Below, piece after piece: positions 41,742-51,082 of a DNA stretch of 64,000 bases. The number at the start of each line of letters is the position of its first letter. The stretch's first letter is position 1. The stretch comes from an uncultured Oscillospiraceae bacterium (GTDB lineage: Bacteria > Bacillota > Clostridia > Oscillospirales > Ruminococcaceae), in contig UQDG01000002.1 of NCBI GenBank assembly GCA_900539695.1, positions 62,001 to 126,000 on the forward strand. Direction: 5' to 3'. The position numbers and the translations under genes were made by a program. The notes under the pieces were generated by a model. The model did no database searches, had not been told where the DNA came from, and was given only the letters and a program-made list of their open reading frames with translations.

Positions 41742-43574
41742 ATGAGTAAAATTATTGGTATCGACCTTGGCACCACCAACAGCTGCGTAGCTGTTATGGA
41801 GGGTGGCGAGCCCGTTGTTATCGCGAACGCTGAAGGCGCCCGCACCACCCCGTCTGTTGTCGGCTTCACCAAGACCGGTGAGCGTCTGGTTGGCCAGGTT
41901 GCAAAGCGCCAGGCTATCACCAACCCCGAGAACACCATCTCCTCCATCAAGCGTAAGATGGGCACTGCCGAGAAGGTCCACGCCGGCGGCAAGGACTACA
42001 CCCCCGAAGAGATCAGCGCTATGATCCTGAGCAAGCTGAAGGCTGACGCCGAAGCTTACCTGGGCGAGCCTGTCACCGAGGCCGTCATCACCGTTCCTGC
42101 TTACTTCAATGACAGCCAGCGTCAGGCCACCAAGAACGCCGGTACCATTGCCGGCCTGAACGTCAAGCGTATCATCAACGAGCCTACTGCTGCTTCTCTG
42201 GCCTACGGCATCGATAAGGAAGCCGACCAGAAGATCATGGTCTACGACCTGGGCGGCGGTACCTTCGATGTCTCCATCATCGAGATGGGCGACGGCGTTA
42301 CCGAAGTTCTGTCCACCAACGGTGATACCCACCTGGGCGGTGATGACTTCGACGAGCGCATCATCAACTGGATGGCTGAGGACTTCCAGCGCGAGAACAA
42401 CATCGACCTGCGCAAGGACAAGATGGCTGCCCAGCGCCTGAAGGAGGCTGCCGAGAAGGCCAAGATCGAGCTGTCCAGCGCTACCACCACCAACATCAAC
42501 CTGCCGTTCATCACGGCTGATGCCAACGGCCCCAAGCATCTGGATATGACCCTGACCCGCGCCAAGTTCAACGAACTGACCGCCGATCTGGTCGAGCGCA
42601 CCATGACCCCTGTCCGCAAGGCTCTGGCCGATGCCGGTCTGAAGGCTTCCGATCTGGCCAAGGTTCTGATGGTCGGCGGTTCCACCCGTATCCCCGCTGT
42701 CTATGATGCAGTCAAGAAAGAACTGGGCTGCGAGCCGTTCAAGGGCATCAACCCCGATGAGTGCGTCGCTGTCGGCGCTGCCATTCAGGGCGGCGTTCTG
42801 CAGGGCGATGTCAAGGGCCTGCTGCTGCTGGATGTCACCCCGCTGAGCCTGGGCATCGAGACTCTGGGCGGTGTCTGCACCAAGATCATTGACCGCAACA
42901 CCACCATCCCCACCAAGAAGAGCCAGATCTTCTCCACCGCTGCGGATAACCAGCCCAGCGTTGAGGTCAACGTCCTGCAGGGCGAGCGTGAGTTTGCCCG
43001 CGACAACAAGAGCCTGGGCACCTTCCATCTGGACGGCATCGCTCCGGCTCCCCGTGGCGTGCCGCAGATCGAAGTCACCTTCGATATCGATGCCAACGGT
43101 ATCGTGCACGTAAGCGCTAAGGACCTGGGCACCGGCAAGGAGCAGAGCATCACCATCACCGCTTCCACCAACATGAGCAAGGACGACATCGACAAGGCTG
43201 TCAAGGACGCTGAGCAGTATGCCGCCGAGGACAAGAAGCGCCGTGAAGAGGTCGACGTCCGCAACAACGCTGACCAGATGGTCTTCCAGACCGAGAAAGC
43301 TCTGGGCGAGTTCGGCGACAAGGTTTCCGCCTCTGAGAAGAGCGAAGTCGAGACCAAGCTGTCTGCCCTGAAAGAAGCCCTGAAGTCCGGCACTGTGGAC
43401 GACATCAAGGCAAAGCAGGATGACCTGCAGAAGGCTTTCTACGCCATCAGCGAGAAGGTTTACCAGCAGGCCGCTCAGGCACAGGGTCAGCAGCCCGGTG
43501 CACAGCCCGGCAACGATGCCGGTGCCCAGCCCAAGGATGACGGCGCCGTTGACGCTGACTTCCACGAGGTCTGA
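41742..43574 (+). CDS. dnaK: Molecular chaperone DnaK (Hsp70)
   Basis: ATP-driven Hsp70 chaperone, 610 residues. Actin-like ATPase domain with [27 protein letters not shown] and [30 protein letters not shown] marks the interdomain linker; then the substrate-binding domain and a Gln/Gly-rich tail ending DADFHEV. Highly biased codon use fits strong expression. GAAGGGAG precedes ATG 41742. A 27-base linker hairpin and a T-rich stem follow before dnaJ, so dnaJ may be made at lower level. Confidence 0.99.
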   Translation: MSKIIGIDLGTTNSCVAVMEGGEPVVIANAEGARTTPSVVGFTKTGERLVGQVAKRQAITNPENTISSIKRKMGTAEKVHAGGKDYTPEEISAMILSKLKADAEAYLGEPVTEAVITVPAYFNDSQRQATKNAGTIAGLNVKRIINEPTAASLAYGIDKEADQKIMVYDLGGGTFDVSIIEMGDGVTEVLSTNGDTHLGGDDFDERIINWMAEDFQRENNIDLRKDKMAAQRLKEAAEKAKIELSSATTTNINLPFITADANGPKHLDMTLTRAKFNELTADLVERTMTPVRKALADAGLKASDLAKVLMVGGSTRIPAVYDAVKKELGCEPFKGINPDECVAVGAAIQGGVLQGDVKGLLLLDVTPLSLGIETLGGVCTKIIDRNTTIPTKKSQIFSTAADNQPSVEVNVLQGEREFARDNKSLGTFHLDGIAPAPRGVPQIEVTFDIDANGIVHVSAKDLGTGKEQSITITASTNMSKDDIDKAVKDAEQYAAEDKKRREEVDVRNNADQMVFQTEKALGEFGDKVSASEKSEVETKLSALKEALKSGTVDDIKAKQDDLQKAFYAISEKVYQQAAQAQGQQPGAQPGNDAGAQPKDDGAVDADFHEV

Positions 43575-43587
43575 TCTGTAAGAAAGT

Positions 43588-43640
43588 AACCCCTTTAGGC
43601 CGCCGCCAGGCACCCCCGGCGGCGGCCCTTGGGGGTTTTA
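43588..43640 (+). terminator. Partial terminator between dnaK and dnaJ
   Basis: AACCCC and GGCCGCCGCC pair with GGCGGCGGCC and GGGGGTT, followed by TTAGAGAAAATCTTTTC. It probably reduces, but need not abolish, read-through to dnaJ. Confidence 0.65.
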
Positions 43641-43665
43641 GAGAAAATCTTTTCTGCTCCAATAT

Positions 43666-43722
43666 TGCAGGGGCCGATGCTTGCATCGACCCGCGGGCGG
43701 ATGCTCGTCATCCGCCCCTGCA
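43666..43722. repeat. GTAGGGG-type repeat, family 2, copy B
   Basis: TGCAGGGGCCGATGC...TTGCATCGACCC and a second arm GGGCGGATGC...CATCCGCCCCTGCA; a double palindrome between dnaK and dnaJ. Confidence 0.8.
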
Positions 43723-43766
43723 GTACGGCAGATAAACATTAAACCCAAATAGAGGGGATAGATTCT

Positions 43767-44945
43767 ATGGCAGAAAAACGTGATTATTACGAGGTGCTGG
43801 GGATCGGCAAAAACGCCACCGATGCCGAGATCAAAAGCGCCTACCGCAAGCTCGCCAAAAAGTACCACCCCGACCTGAACCCAGGCGACAAGACCGCCGA
43901 GGAGAAGTTCAAGGAAGTCAACGAGGCGAACGATGTACTTTCCGACCCGGAAAAACGCAAGCGCTATGACCAGTTCGGCTTTGCCGGGGTCGATCCCAAC
44001 TATGGGGCCGGCCAGCCCGGCGGCGGCTTCGGTGGCGGTTTTGGCGGTGGCTTCGGCGGTGCCGGCGGCGTAGACCTGGGCGACATCTTCGGCGACCTGT
44101 TCGGCGGCGGATTTGGCGGCTTCGGCGGTTCTTCCCGCGCGAACCCCAACGCCCCCCGCAAGGGTCACGACATCCAGGCCAGCGTGATTTTGACCTTTGA
44201 GGAAGCAGCTCACGGCTGCACCAAGAAGGTCACGCTGAACCGGCAGCAGACCTGCCCCGATTGTAACGGCACCGGCTGTGAGCCGGGCAGCAACCCCGAG
44301 ACCTGCACCCAGTGCAACGGCCGCGGCTATGTTGTGACCCAGCAGCGTACCCCCTTTGGTGTAATGCAGAGCCAGCAGCCCTGCCCGCACTGCGGCGGCC
44401 GCGGTACCATCATCAAGAACCCCTGCAAGACCTGCCGCGGCACCGGCAAGACTTCCGCCCGCAAGACGCTGGAGGTCAAGATCCCGGCCGGTATCGATGA
44501 CGATCAGAACATTGCACTGCGCGGCCAAGGCGATGCCGGTAGCAACGGCGGCCCTGCCGGTGACGTGATCGTACATGTGACGGTCAAGACCGACGCCGTG
44601 TTTGAGCGCGACGGCTACGATGTGTACGTCCGCGTGCCCATCACCTACTCCCAGGCTGTGCTGGGTGCCGAGATCGAGGTTCCCACCGTGGACGGAAAGG
44701 TCGCCCAGAAGATCCCCGAAGGCACCCAGAGCGGTACCAAGTTCCGCCTGCGCGGCCAGGGCATCCAGTATTTGAACGGCCGCGGCCGCGGTGACCAGTA
44801 CGTCATCGTGGATGTGGAGATCCCCAAGAAGCTGAACCGCACCCAGCGCGAAGCCCTGAAAGCCTTTGAGGACAGCCTGAAAGACGACAACTACGAAAAG
44901 CGCAAAGGCTTCTTCAAAAACTTGAAGGATCGGTTTACGTCTTAA
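43767..44945 (+). CDS. dnaJ: Chaperone protein DnaJ (Hsp40)
   Basis: Stimulates DnaK ATPase and delivers substrates. 392 residues: J domain 1-70 with the HPD motif (YHPDLNPGDK), a Gly/Phe-rich region with GGGFGG repeats, four CxxCxGxG zinc repeats (CPDCNGTG, CTQCNGRG, CPHCGGRG, CKTCRGTG) at about 150-230, and a C-terminal substrate domain. ATG 43767 follows GAGGGG. Last gene of the hrcA operon, ending at a strong terminator. Confidence 0.98.
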   Translation: MAEKRDYYEVLGIGKNATDAEIKSAYRKLAKKYHPDLNPGDKTAEEKFKEVNEANDVLSDPEKRKRYDQFGFAGVDPNYGAGQPGGGFGGGFGGGFGGAGGVDLGDIFGDLFGGGFGGFGGSSRANPNAPRKGHDIQASVILTFEEAAHGCTKKVTLNRQQTCPDCNGTGCEPGSNPETCTQCNGRGYVVTQQRTPFGVMQSQQPCPHCGGRGTIIKNPCKTCRGTGKTSARKTLEVKIPAGIDDDQNIALRGQGDAGSNGGPAGDVIVHVTVKTDAVFERDGYDVYVRVPITYSQAVLGAEIEVPTVDGKVAQKIPEGTQSGTKFRLRGQGIQYLNGRGRGDQYVIVDVEIPKKLNRTQREALKAFEDSLKDDNYEKRKGFFKNLKDRFTS

Positions 44946-44964
44946 CCGCTTGAACAATAAGTAT

Positions 44965-45002
44965 GCCCCCTAGAGTCTAACAGCTCTGGGGGGCTTTTTT
45001 AC
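44965..45002 (+). terminator. Terminator of dnaJ
   Basis: GCCCCCTAGAG pairs with CTCTGGGGGGC, followed by TTTTTT (44995-45000). Confidence 0.92.
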
Positions 45003-45014
45003 GTACATTTACAA

Positions 45015-46016
45015 TTATTCTTCAATTTCCTGAACTATCGCTTCATAAATAGCGGATTCTTCTTTTGTTTCTTTATGGTTTACGTTGGACAGTTTTGTAT
45101 CTTTCAAGCTCTCTTTTAACCTTTCACAGCATGGCTTAAACGAAACATACGTTATGCCTCCACCAATCACTCCACCAACTACTGGTATTGCTTTCTTAAA
45201 GAATCCAGAAAATACTTCCTTTGTCATGCGAACACCAAACCACTTCGCTATGCTCTTTACAATTGGATATATCGTTCCTTTTGTAAGTGCTCGCCGCATC
45301 AGTTGTTTTTCTACTCCGTTGCCCAGTGCCTTTGCCATTGCCTTTACCGCATTATTTGCACCGGCCACGCCAAACATTACACCCATTGCTACAACAAGGA
45401 GATTCATTGTCGCAGAGTCTATTTGCGTTTCGTCATCTTCTGACACAATTTGCGGAAATCCATAAAGGTACATCAATTTTTGTGCAGCGCGAAGCATGTA
45501 TCCATAGTACTGAATGATATCTGCCGGAATTGTAGCTACCATTGCTGCTCCACCAGGTGCACCAAGCGCTGTAGAGATTCCCGAAACAAAATATCTTTCA
45601 TACTGAATAACTGCATCTGCAATTTTATCAATATCTTCTGCTGGAATTTTTGCCGCTACAGGAGTTTTTGCAATTGCTTTTTTCACAGTTTCTTCATCGT
45701 AATGTATAGTTAATTCTTTTTTGAGAAACTGTTCCCGGTTTACTTTTATACCGGGTGTTTTAAGGCCTAATGTAATAATATCAACAATGTCAACATTTCC
45801 GTCATGGTTTACATCCAGCTGATTCATTACTGTATCTTTTGCATTTTTCCCAACAGATGCTATCTTATCACTTCCATCGGCAATCGCTTTTCCAGCGCTT
45901 TCCGTAGCATCGTTTACAGCCTTTCCGATTTTAGGTGCGACAGTTTCGTTGAAACTTTTCGCACCTCTTTGCACCGCTGATAAACTCTTGTCCATAAACT
46001 TCTTTATGTCAGGCAT
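45015..46016 (-). CDS. EcsC-like protein with a dockerin-type calcium loop
   Basis: Protein of 333 residues, AT-rich unlike its surroundings. An N-terminal amphipathic part (KFMDKSLSAVQRGAKSFNE) is followed near residue 70 by LDVNHDGNVDIVDIITLG, a single dockerin/EF-hand-type calcium loop (DxNxDGxVDxxD). The rest (VSGISTALGAPGGAAMVATIPADIIQYYGYMLRAAQKL) fits the EcsC family, with Gly-rich hydrophobic segments. Function of EcsC proteins is not settled. GAGGCG precedes ATG 46016. The gene sits between the dnaJ terminator and the enzyme I gene and probably arrived by transfer. Confidence 0.65.
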   Translation of the reverse strand: MPDIKKFMDKSLSAVQRGAKSFNETVAPKIGKAVNDATESAGKAIADGSDKIASVGKNAKDTVMNQLDVNHDGNVDIVDIITLGLKTPGIKVNREQFLKKELTIHYDEETVKKAIAKTPVAAKIPAEDIDKIADAVIQYERYFVSGISTALGAPGGAAMVATIPADIIQYYGYMLRAAQKLMYLYGFPQIVSEDDETQIDSATMNLLVVAMGVMFGVAGANNAVKAMAKALGNGVEKQLMRRALTKGTIYPIVKSIAKWFGVRMTKEVFSGFFKKAIPVVGGVIGGGITYVSFKPCCERLKESLKDTKLSNVNHKETKEESAIYEAIVQEIEE

Positions 46017-46064
46017 ACAAGTCGCCTCATTTCCATATTAAAAAGTCATTATTTATACTTACTT

Positions 46065-47639
46065 TTAACTCAAATTCTCCTGCATCAGCCGCTTTTTTAG
46101 CGGGAGGAGGGCGGCGGGTTCGGCGGCGAAGTGGTGGACGCCGAGGTGGAGGTAGGCGGGCATCTGGTCTACCGAGGCGACCGTGATGCCGCAGAGGTAG
46201 ACCCGCACGCTGGTGCCCTCGGCCTGGCGCAGTACCTCTTTGACAAGGCGCTGCACAGCGGGGCTGGCGGCGCGGCGGGCCGCGGCGGCGGGGTCTTTGA
46301 CAAGGCCCAGCGTGTAGCGGGCCAGGTCCTCAATGTCGATGGCCAAGATCTGCGCGCCGTGGGCAATCAGTTCCCCGGCCAGCAGTGCGGCCGAGGGCAT
46401 ATCCACAATGCAGCCCATCGGCGGCAGGCGATCCACCTCGACACCGCGGCTTTGCAGTTCATCGCGGCAGGCGGTGACCTCCTGCAGGCAGGCGTCCCAG
46501 TCCTCGGCCCCCGCGATCATGGGAAAGAGGATACGCAGGTCGCCGCAGGGCGCGGCTTGCAGCAGCGCCCGTATCTGCGGCCACAGCAGACGGTGGTTTT
46601 GCAGGCTGTCCTTGACGGTCGCGGTCCAGGGGGCCTCATCGTCGGCGTTGGAATCACAGGTGCGTACGGCCAGCATGGCCCCATTAGCTGCTTCCAGATG
46701 TTCTTTCAGCAGGTTCAACTGCTCCTGTTCGGACAGCTCGTTCAAGATCACCGATTCGGTGCGCAGCAGGCCGGTGCCCACCGCGGTCAACGGCAGGGCC
46801 TTGTCCTCGGTGCCGTACAGGTTCGTCATCGTCAGCAGGCGGAACGCCGTGCCATCCCTGGTCAGGCAGGGCTGGGCCGCCACGGGGTCGGCCACGCTGC
46901 CGTGCAGACGGTTCAGCGCAATTTTGCAATCCGCCTGGGCGATATGCGCGCCGTCCGGGTCCACAATCAGGCTGCCGGTGCCGTCCTCCAGGTTGGCGTC
47001 CAGAATGGCCCGTTTGCCGGCGGCCAGCGCGGCCACGCCGTCACCCAATTGCAGCACAGCGGGCAGGCCCATGCTGCGGGCCATGATGGCCGCGTGGCTG
47101 ATGGTGCTGTCCTGGTTGCTGGCCAGCCCCAGGATCATGCGGCGGTCCAGGCTGAACAGGTCGCTGGGGAAGAAGCGGTCCGCCACCAGAATGCTGGGGC
47201 GCTTCAAGTGCAGGCGGCGGCGCGGGCGGCCGTCCAGAATATCCACCACGCGGCGGCAGACATCGCAGACATCCACGCTGCGCTCCCGGATGTACTCATC
47301 GTCCACGTCCCGCAGGCGGCGGGCAAAGATCTGCTCGGCCCGCTCGACAGCGGCAGCACCGCCCGCACCGGCGGCTATGTAATCGCCGATCTCATTGGTG
47401 AAGGACTCATCCTCCAGCAGGGCGATCTGGAACAGCAGAATGTCCGCATCGGGGCCTTTGGCGCGCTGGCTCAGGCGGCGCAGCTCATCTTTCGCCAGCA
47501 CCACCGCTACGTCATACAGTGCGCGCTCCCGAAACGGGTCGCAGACGATGCGGTGCAGTCCGGTGGTGCCGTGGTCGATCTGTTCCACAGGGCCGATCAC
47601 AACGCCGGGCGATGCCGAAACACCAGTAAAGATATGCAT
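46065..47639 (-). CDS. Divergent PTS enzyme I paralogue (PEP-protein phosphotransferase)
   Basis: Enzyme I passes phosphate from PEP to HPr. This 524-residue protein starts GVSASPGVVIGPV like PtsI and keeps the phospho-His loop as QDSTISHAAIMARSMGLPAV. The PEP-binding barrel is altered: the usual IEVPSAA reads VDMPSAA, SIGTNDLTQYT reads AIDIEDLARYT, and the C-terminal GMCGELAGD reads YLCGITVASVD, though the Cys and the Arg of TGLLRTE remain. It may serve a special HPr-like partner or be a regulatory branch. No HPr or PTS permease gene is nearby. It ends 49 bases before the EcsC-like gene. Confidence 0.75.
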   Translation of the reverse strand: MHIFTGVSASPGVVIGPVEQIDHGTTGLHRIVCDPFRERALYDVAVVLAKDELRRLSQRAKGPDADILLFQIALLEDESFTNEIGDYIAAGAGGAAAVERAEQIFARRLRDVDDEYIRERSVDVCDVCRRVVDILDGRPRRRLHLKRPSILVADRFFPSDLFSLDRRMILGLASNQDSTISHAAIMARSMGLPAVLQLGDGVAALAAGKRAILDANLEDGTGSLIVDPDGAHIAQADCKIALNRLHGSVADPVAAQPCLTRDGTAFRLLTMTNLYGTEDKALPLTAVGTGLLRTESVILNELSEQEQLNLLKEHLEAANGAMLAVRTCDSNADDEAPWTATVKDSLQNHRLLWPQIRALLQAAPCGDLRILFPMIAGAEDWDACLQEVTACRDELQSRGVEVDRLPPMGCIVDMPSAALLAGELIAHGAQILAIDIEDLARYTLGLVKDPAAAARRAASPAVQRLVKEVLRQAEGTSVRVYLCGITVASVDQMPAYLHLGVHHFAAEPAALLPLKKRLMQENLS

Positions 47640-47695
47640 GCAGACCTCCTTGTTTTTTCCGATGCCGCCGCAAAAATGCGCAGCATCGTCCTTTG

Positions 47696-48892
47696 TTAAA
47701 ACAGCGGCACATCCGCCAGGGTACGGCTAACCAGCGCCGTTACAAATTCCTCGGGCGCGGCGGCCGCCATGGCTTTCTCGGCCACAAGGCTGCCGTCCTT
47801 GCCGTCCAGCAGGGCGGGGAAGCGGTCAGCCGGGTCTTTCTCAAAGCTGCCCATTACTGTAGCAGCCAGCAGCTTGGGGGTGTAGGGCATGTCCGCGGGC
47901 ACGTTCAGGTGCTCGGCGGCCAGCTCCAGCGGGGCCAGTGCAGCCGCGGTGGGGGCACTGGGGTTCGGCGCAAAGGGGGCCGGGTAGTTGGCCAGCTGGC
48001 GCGCAGTCTTTTCCACCAGGTCGATAGCCGGGGAGCGGGCGGCGACCTCGGCCAGGCGCAGCTGGTAACGTTCAGCGAAGTTCTTCAAAAAGGCGCTGCC
48101 GTCCGGCAGGATGCCGTAGGCTGTGCCGCCCATGCGGTCAAACAGCCGCATCGTATCAAAGTAGCCCAGGGCAATGTTGCGGGCGGCGCGCTCGGGGGCA
48201 AAATCCAGCGTGGGGCCTAAATTCCAATGGCTGCGGATGATGCGGGTGGGTAAGCCGGTGGTATTGGGGCGGGTGATGCCCACGCCGTTCACGTCCACGG
48301 CCAGCAGTTCCCCGGCGCCCATGGCGGCGGCCAGGTCCAGCGGCATATTGTCGCGCCAGCCGCCGTCGATGTACTTCACACCGTCGATCTCCCGCGGGCG
48401 CAGCGCCGGAAAGCAGGCGCTGGACCCCAGCAGGTAGTCTTTCATCTGGCCTTCGGGGATCTTTTCCACCGGGCACTGCACGCGGCGCATGGTGCCCAGC
48501 TCGGTCATCACCAGGCCGAAGCGGATGGGGGAGCGGCGCACCGCGCCCTCATCAATGAGCCGGTCGATGGTCTCGGCCAGTGGCTCCACGTTCAGGCCGC
48601 CGCTGCGCACCACGTCGAGAAAGAAGTTGTTCAATTCCTCGGGCTTCAGGCTGTCGGGCACTTCCAGCACGTCATGGATCTCCAGCCTGCGCCAAAGGTC
48701 CTCGGCCTCCTTGCTTTTGCCCATTGTAAACAGGCAGCCGTTCAGTGCGCCGACGCTGGCACCCGTGATAATATCCGGCGTCCAGCCCAGCTCTTGCAGC
48801 GCCTGCCACACACCCACCTGGTAGCTGCCTTTGGCACCGCCGCCGGCCAGCACAAGGGCCCGCTGCGGGCCGGGTTTTCGTGTTTGCTGCAT
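47696..48892 (-). CDS. Patatin-like phospholipase family protein
   Basis: Protein of 398 residues of the RssA/patatin group of Ser-Asp dyad lipid hydrolases. Oxyanion loop VLAGGGAKGSYQVGV, nucleophile GASVGALNG (Gly-x-Ser-x-Gly) and catalytic Asp in YIDGGWRDNMP. The C-terminal 120 residues form an extra domain I do not recognise. It is 57 bases upstream of the enzyme I-like gene on the same strand. TATAAT lies at 48923-48928 (minus), with a weak -35. Confidence 0.85.
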   Translation of the reverse strand: MQQTRKPGPQRALVLAGGGAKGSYQVGVWQALQELGWTPDIITGASVGALNGCLFTMGKSKEAEDLWRRLEIHDVLEVPDSLKPEELNNFFLDVVRSGGLNVEPLAETIDRLIDEGAVRRSPIRFGLVMTELGTMRRVQCPVEKIPEGQMKDYLLGSSACFPALRPREIDGVKYIDGGWRDNMPLDLAAAMGAGELLAVDVNGVGITRPNTTGLPTRIIRSHWNLGPTLDFAPERAARNIALGYFDTMRLFDRMGGTAYGILPDGSAFLKNFAERYQLRLAEVAARSPAIDLVEKTARQLANYPAPFAPNPSAPTAAALAPLELAAEHLNVPADMPYTPKLLAATVMGSFEKDPADRFPALLDGKDGSLVAEKAMAAAAPEEFVTALVSRTLADVPLF

Positions 48893-49001
48893 GGTAACTT
48901 CCTCCCATTACTCTATGGCCTTATTATAGCATCTTCTGCCCCGCACTGCCATAGGGAAGCACCAAACATTTTGCCGAAGCTGCCCGGTTTTGCCCCGGGG
49001 G

Positions 49002-49030
49002 TTGCACCCGCCGCCAAAAGAGTGTATCAT
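49002..49030 (+). promoter_or_regulatory. Promoter of the nucleotidyltransferase gene
   Basis: TTGCAC (49002-49007), 17-base spacer, TATCAT (49025-49030). Confidence 0.6.
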
Positions 49031-49068
49031 AGAAGCCGGAATGATTTTGTATAAAGGAGGTTTTTCCC

Positions 49069-50001
49069 ATGCGCGAAAAACCGATTCTTGTCATTATGGC
49101 TGCCGGTATGGGCAGCCGCTACGGCGGGCTGAAGCAGATCGACCCGGTCGGTCCCAGCGGGGAGGCCATCATCGACTACAGCCTGTACGATGCCCGCCGC
49201 GCCGGGTTCGAGACCGTCGTCTTTATCATCAAGCACGAGATCGAGGAGCCGTTCAAGGCCGCCGTGGGTGCCCGCGCTTTGCAGGCCGGGTTTGAGGTGC
49301 GCTATGCCTACCAGCAGTTGGACTGCCTACCAGAAGGCTTTACCGTGCCCGATGGCCGCGTGAAGCCTTGGGGCACTGCCCATGCCATCCTGACTGCCGA
49401 GCAGGCCATCGGCAGCGCACCGTTTGCGGTCATCAACGCCGACGACTACTACGGCCCGCAGGGCTTTAAGCTGGTGTACGACTACCTGAGCAGCCACGCC
49501 GACGGCGACCGCTATGCGTGGAGCATGGTGGGCTTTTTGCTGGGCAACACGGTCAGCGCCAACGGCAGTGTCAGCCGCGGCGTCTGCGTGACCGATGAAC
49601 ACAGCAACCTGGTCAGCGTGACCGAGCGCACCTGCATCGAGCCTTACGACGGCGGCATCCACTACACCGAGGATGGCGGCGCCAATTGGACCGACCTGCC
49701 CGCCGACACGGTCGTCTCGATGAACCTGTGGGGCTTCACTCCCGGCTATGTGGCCGATGCCAAGGCCGGGTTTGCGGCCTTTTTGAAGGAGAACCTGCCG
49801 GTGAACCCGCTGAAATGTGAATACTACCTGCCCAGCGTGGTGACCGCCGCTTTGCAGCGCGGCGATGCCGACGTACATGTACTGACCAGCCCCGACAAGT
49901 GGCACGGCATCACCTACCGCGAGGACAAGCCCGAACTGGTAGCCGCCCTGCGCCGGATGAGCAAGGACGGGCTGTACCCCAAAGATAAGCTGTTTGGGTG
50001 A
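49069..50001 (+). CDS. Sugar-phosphate nucleotidyltransferase-like protein
   Basis: Protein of 310 residues with the nucleotidyltransferase fold: ILVIMAAGMGSRYGGLKQIDPVGPSG is the NTP-binding loop with the GxG-x4-K pattern, and FAVINADDYYGPQGF holds the metal-binding Asp pair. Relatives make NDP-sugars from NTP and sugar-1-phosphate; this subgroup is not well characterised. AAAGGAGG precedes ATG 49069. A bidirectional terminator follows, so it stands alone. Confidence 0.8.
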   Translation: MREKPILVIMAAGMGSRYGGLKQIDPVGPSGEAIIDYSLYDARRAGFETVVFIIKHEIEEPFKAAVGARALQAGFEVRYAYQQLDCLPEGFTVPDGRVKPWGTAHAILTAEQAIGSAPFAVINADDYYGPQGFKLVYDYLSSHADGDRYAWSMVGFLLGNTVSANGSVSRGVCVTDEHSNLVSVTERTCIEPYDGGIHYTEDGGANWTDLPADTVVSMNLWGFTPGYVADAKAGFAAFLKENLPVNPLKCEYYLPSVVTAALQRGDADVHVLTSPDKWHGITYREDKPELVAALRRMSKDGLYPKDKLFG

Positions 50002-50028
50002 TTATTACCTATATTGCCTATATAACGC

Positions 50029-50066
50029 GCAAGCCCCCGGCCATCGGCCGGGGGCTTGCTTTTATT
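50029..50066. terminator. Bidirectional terminator
   Basis: Perfect 14-bp stem GCAAGCCCCCGGCC (50029-50042) / GGCCGGGGGCTTGC (50046-50059), then TTTTATTT. It separates convergent genes. Confidence 0.93.
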
Positions 50067-50292
50067 TCAGCTTCTTTTTTACCATGTACATCGCCGCCAG
50101 CAGCACGGCAGCGGCAATGGCCGTAAGGATGCCATACATCACAATGGAGGTATACCACGGTGCGGAGGTCAGCGCGTACAGGCCGGGACGGGCGTGGTAG
50201 TCCCAGCAGGTATAGATCGTAGAGCCAAAAAACGCGCCGATCACACACCAGAAAACCGCTTTCAGAACGGTGTACAGCTTTTTCTTGTCCAT
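50062..50292 (-). CDS. Small two-helix membrane protein
   Basis: Protein of 76 residues with two hydrophobic helices (VLKAVFWCVIGAFFGSTIYT and SIVMYGILTAIAAAVLLAAM) and a Lys-rich tail. No family recognised. GGAG precedes ATG 50292. It is 55 bases after rsmE on the same strand, so it may be the last gene of the prmA-rsmE operon. Confidence 0.75.
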   Translation of the reverse strand: MDKKKLYTVLKAVFWCVIGAFFGSTIYTCWDYHARPGLYALTSAPWYTSIVMYGILTAIAAAVLLAAMYMVKKKLK

Positions 50293-50347
50293 AGCGTTCT
50301 CCTTTGTTTCACGCGTGCGGCGGCAGAAGAATAGTATGGGGTGCCGC

Positions 50348-51079
50348 TTATTCCAGGTTGCCGGTCAGCAGCATGGCGGCGGTCAGGGCGGTGAGGGGGG
50401 CGGTCTCGCACCGCAGGATGCGGGGGCCTAAGCCCACCGTGACAGCCCCGGCGGCCTTGGCGGCCTCGGCTTCTTCTACCGAGAAGCCGCCCTCGCTGCC
50501 CGTGACGATGGCGATTTTCTTGGCGCAGCCGGGCCGCAGCACGGTACGCAGGGGAGCGCCGCCGCCCTCATAGAAAAACAGCGCCAGGTCGTAATCTTCC
50601 TGCAAGGCATCGCAGACGGCGGCGAAGTTCAGCAGCGGCATGGACACATGGGGCAGCATGGCGCGGCCCGCCTGCTTGGCGGCCTCGGCGGCGATACGGT
50701 TGTAGCGTTCGTTTTTGGCGTCCTCTTTTTTCGGCGTAGCTACGCAGTAACGGCTGAAAAACGGGACAATTTCCGTTACGCCCAGCTCGACGCTGTGGCG
50801 GATGACTTCCTCCAGCTTGCCCTGCTTGGGGTAGCCCGCAAACAGCGTCACGGCCGCGTCCGGCTCGGCCTTGCTGGTGGTGCCCTTTGTCACGGTGAAC
50901 TCCACCCGGCCGGACTGGATGGCGGTAACGGTGCCCAGGTACTCCAGCCCGTCGGGGCCGCAAAGCACCACTTCCTCACCCAGTTTGGCGCGCATAACAT
51001 CCGCCAGGTGGTGGGCGTCACTGCCGGTCAGCGCGGCACGGCCGGCGGCCAGTTCATTGGTAAAATAACGGTGGGGCAT
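50348..51079 (-). CDS. rsmE: 16S rRNA (uracil(1498)-N(3))-methyltransferase
   Basis: Methylates U1498 of 16S rRNA using SAM. 243 residues: PUA-like N-terminus (HRYFTNEL, DAHHLADVMRAKLGEEVVLC) and the SPOUT knot (LFAGYPKQGKLEEVIRHSVELGVTEIVPF, KIAIVTGSEGGFSVEEAE, GLGPRILRCETAPLTALTAAM). It starts 3 bases after prmA; these two genes are commonly paired. Confidence 0.95.
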   Translation of the reverse strand: MPHRYFTNELAAGRAALTGSDAHHLADVMRAKLGEEVVLCGPDGLEYLGTVTAIQSGRVEFTVTKGTTSKAEPDAAVTLFAGYPKQGKLEEVIRHSVELGVTEIVPFFSRYCVATPKKEDAKNERYNRIAAEAAKQAGRAMLPHVSMPLLNFAAVCDALQEDYDLALFFYEGGGAPLRTVLRPGCAKKIAIVTGSEGGFSVEEAEAAKAAGAVTVGLGPRILRCETAPLTALTAAMLLTGNLE

Positions 51080-51082
51080 GGT

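Noticed and set aside
41712..43613. 633-residue minus-strand frame opposite dnaK
   Set aside because: Shadow of strongly biased dnaK codons; no start signal and no family pattern.
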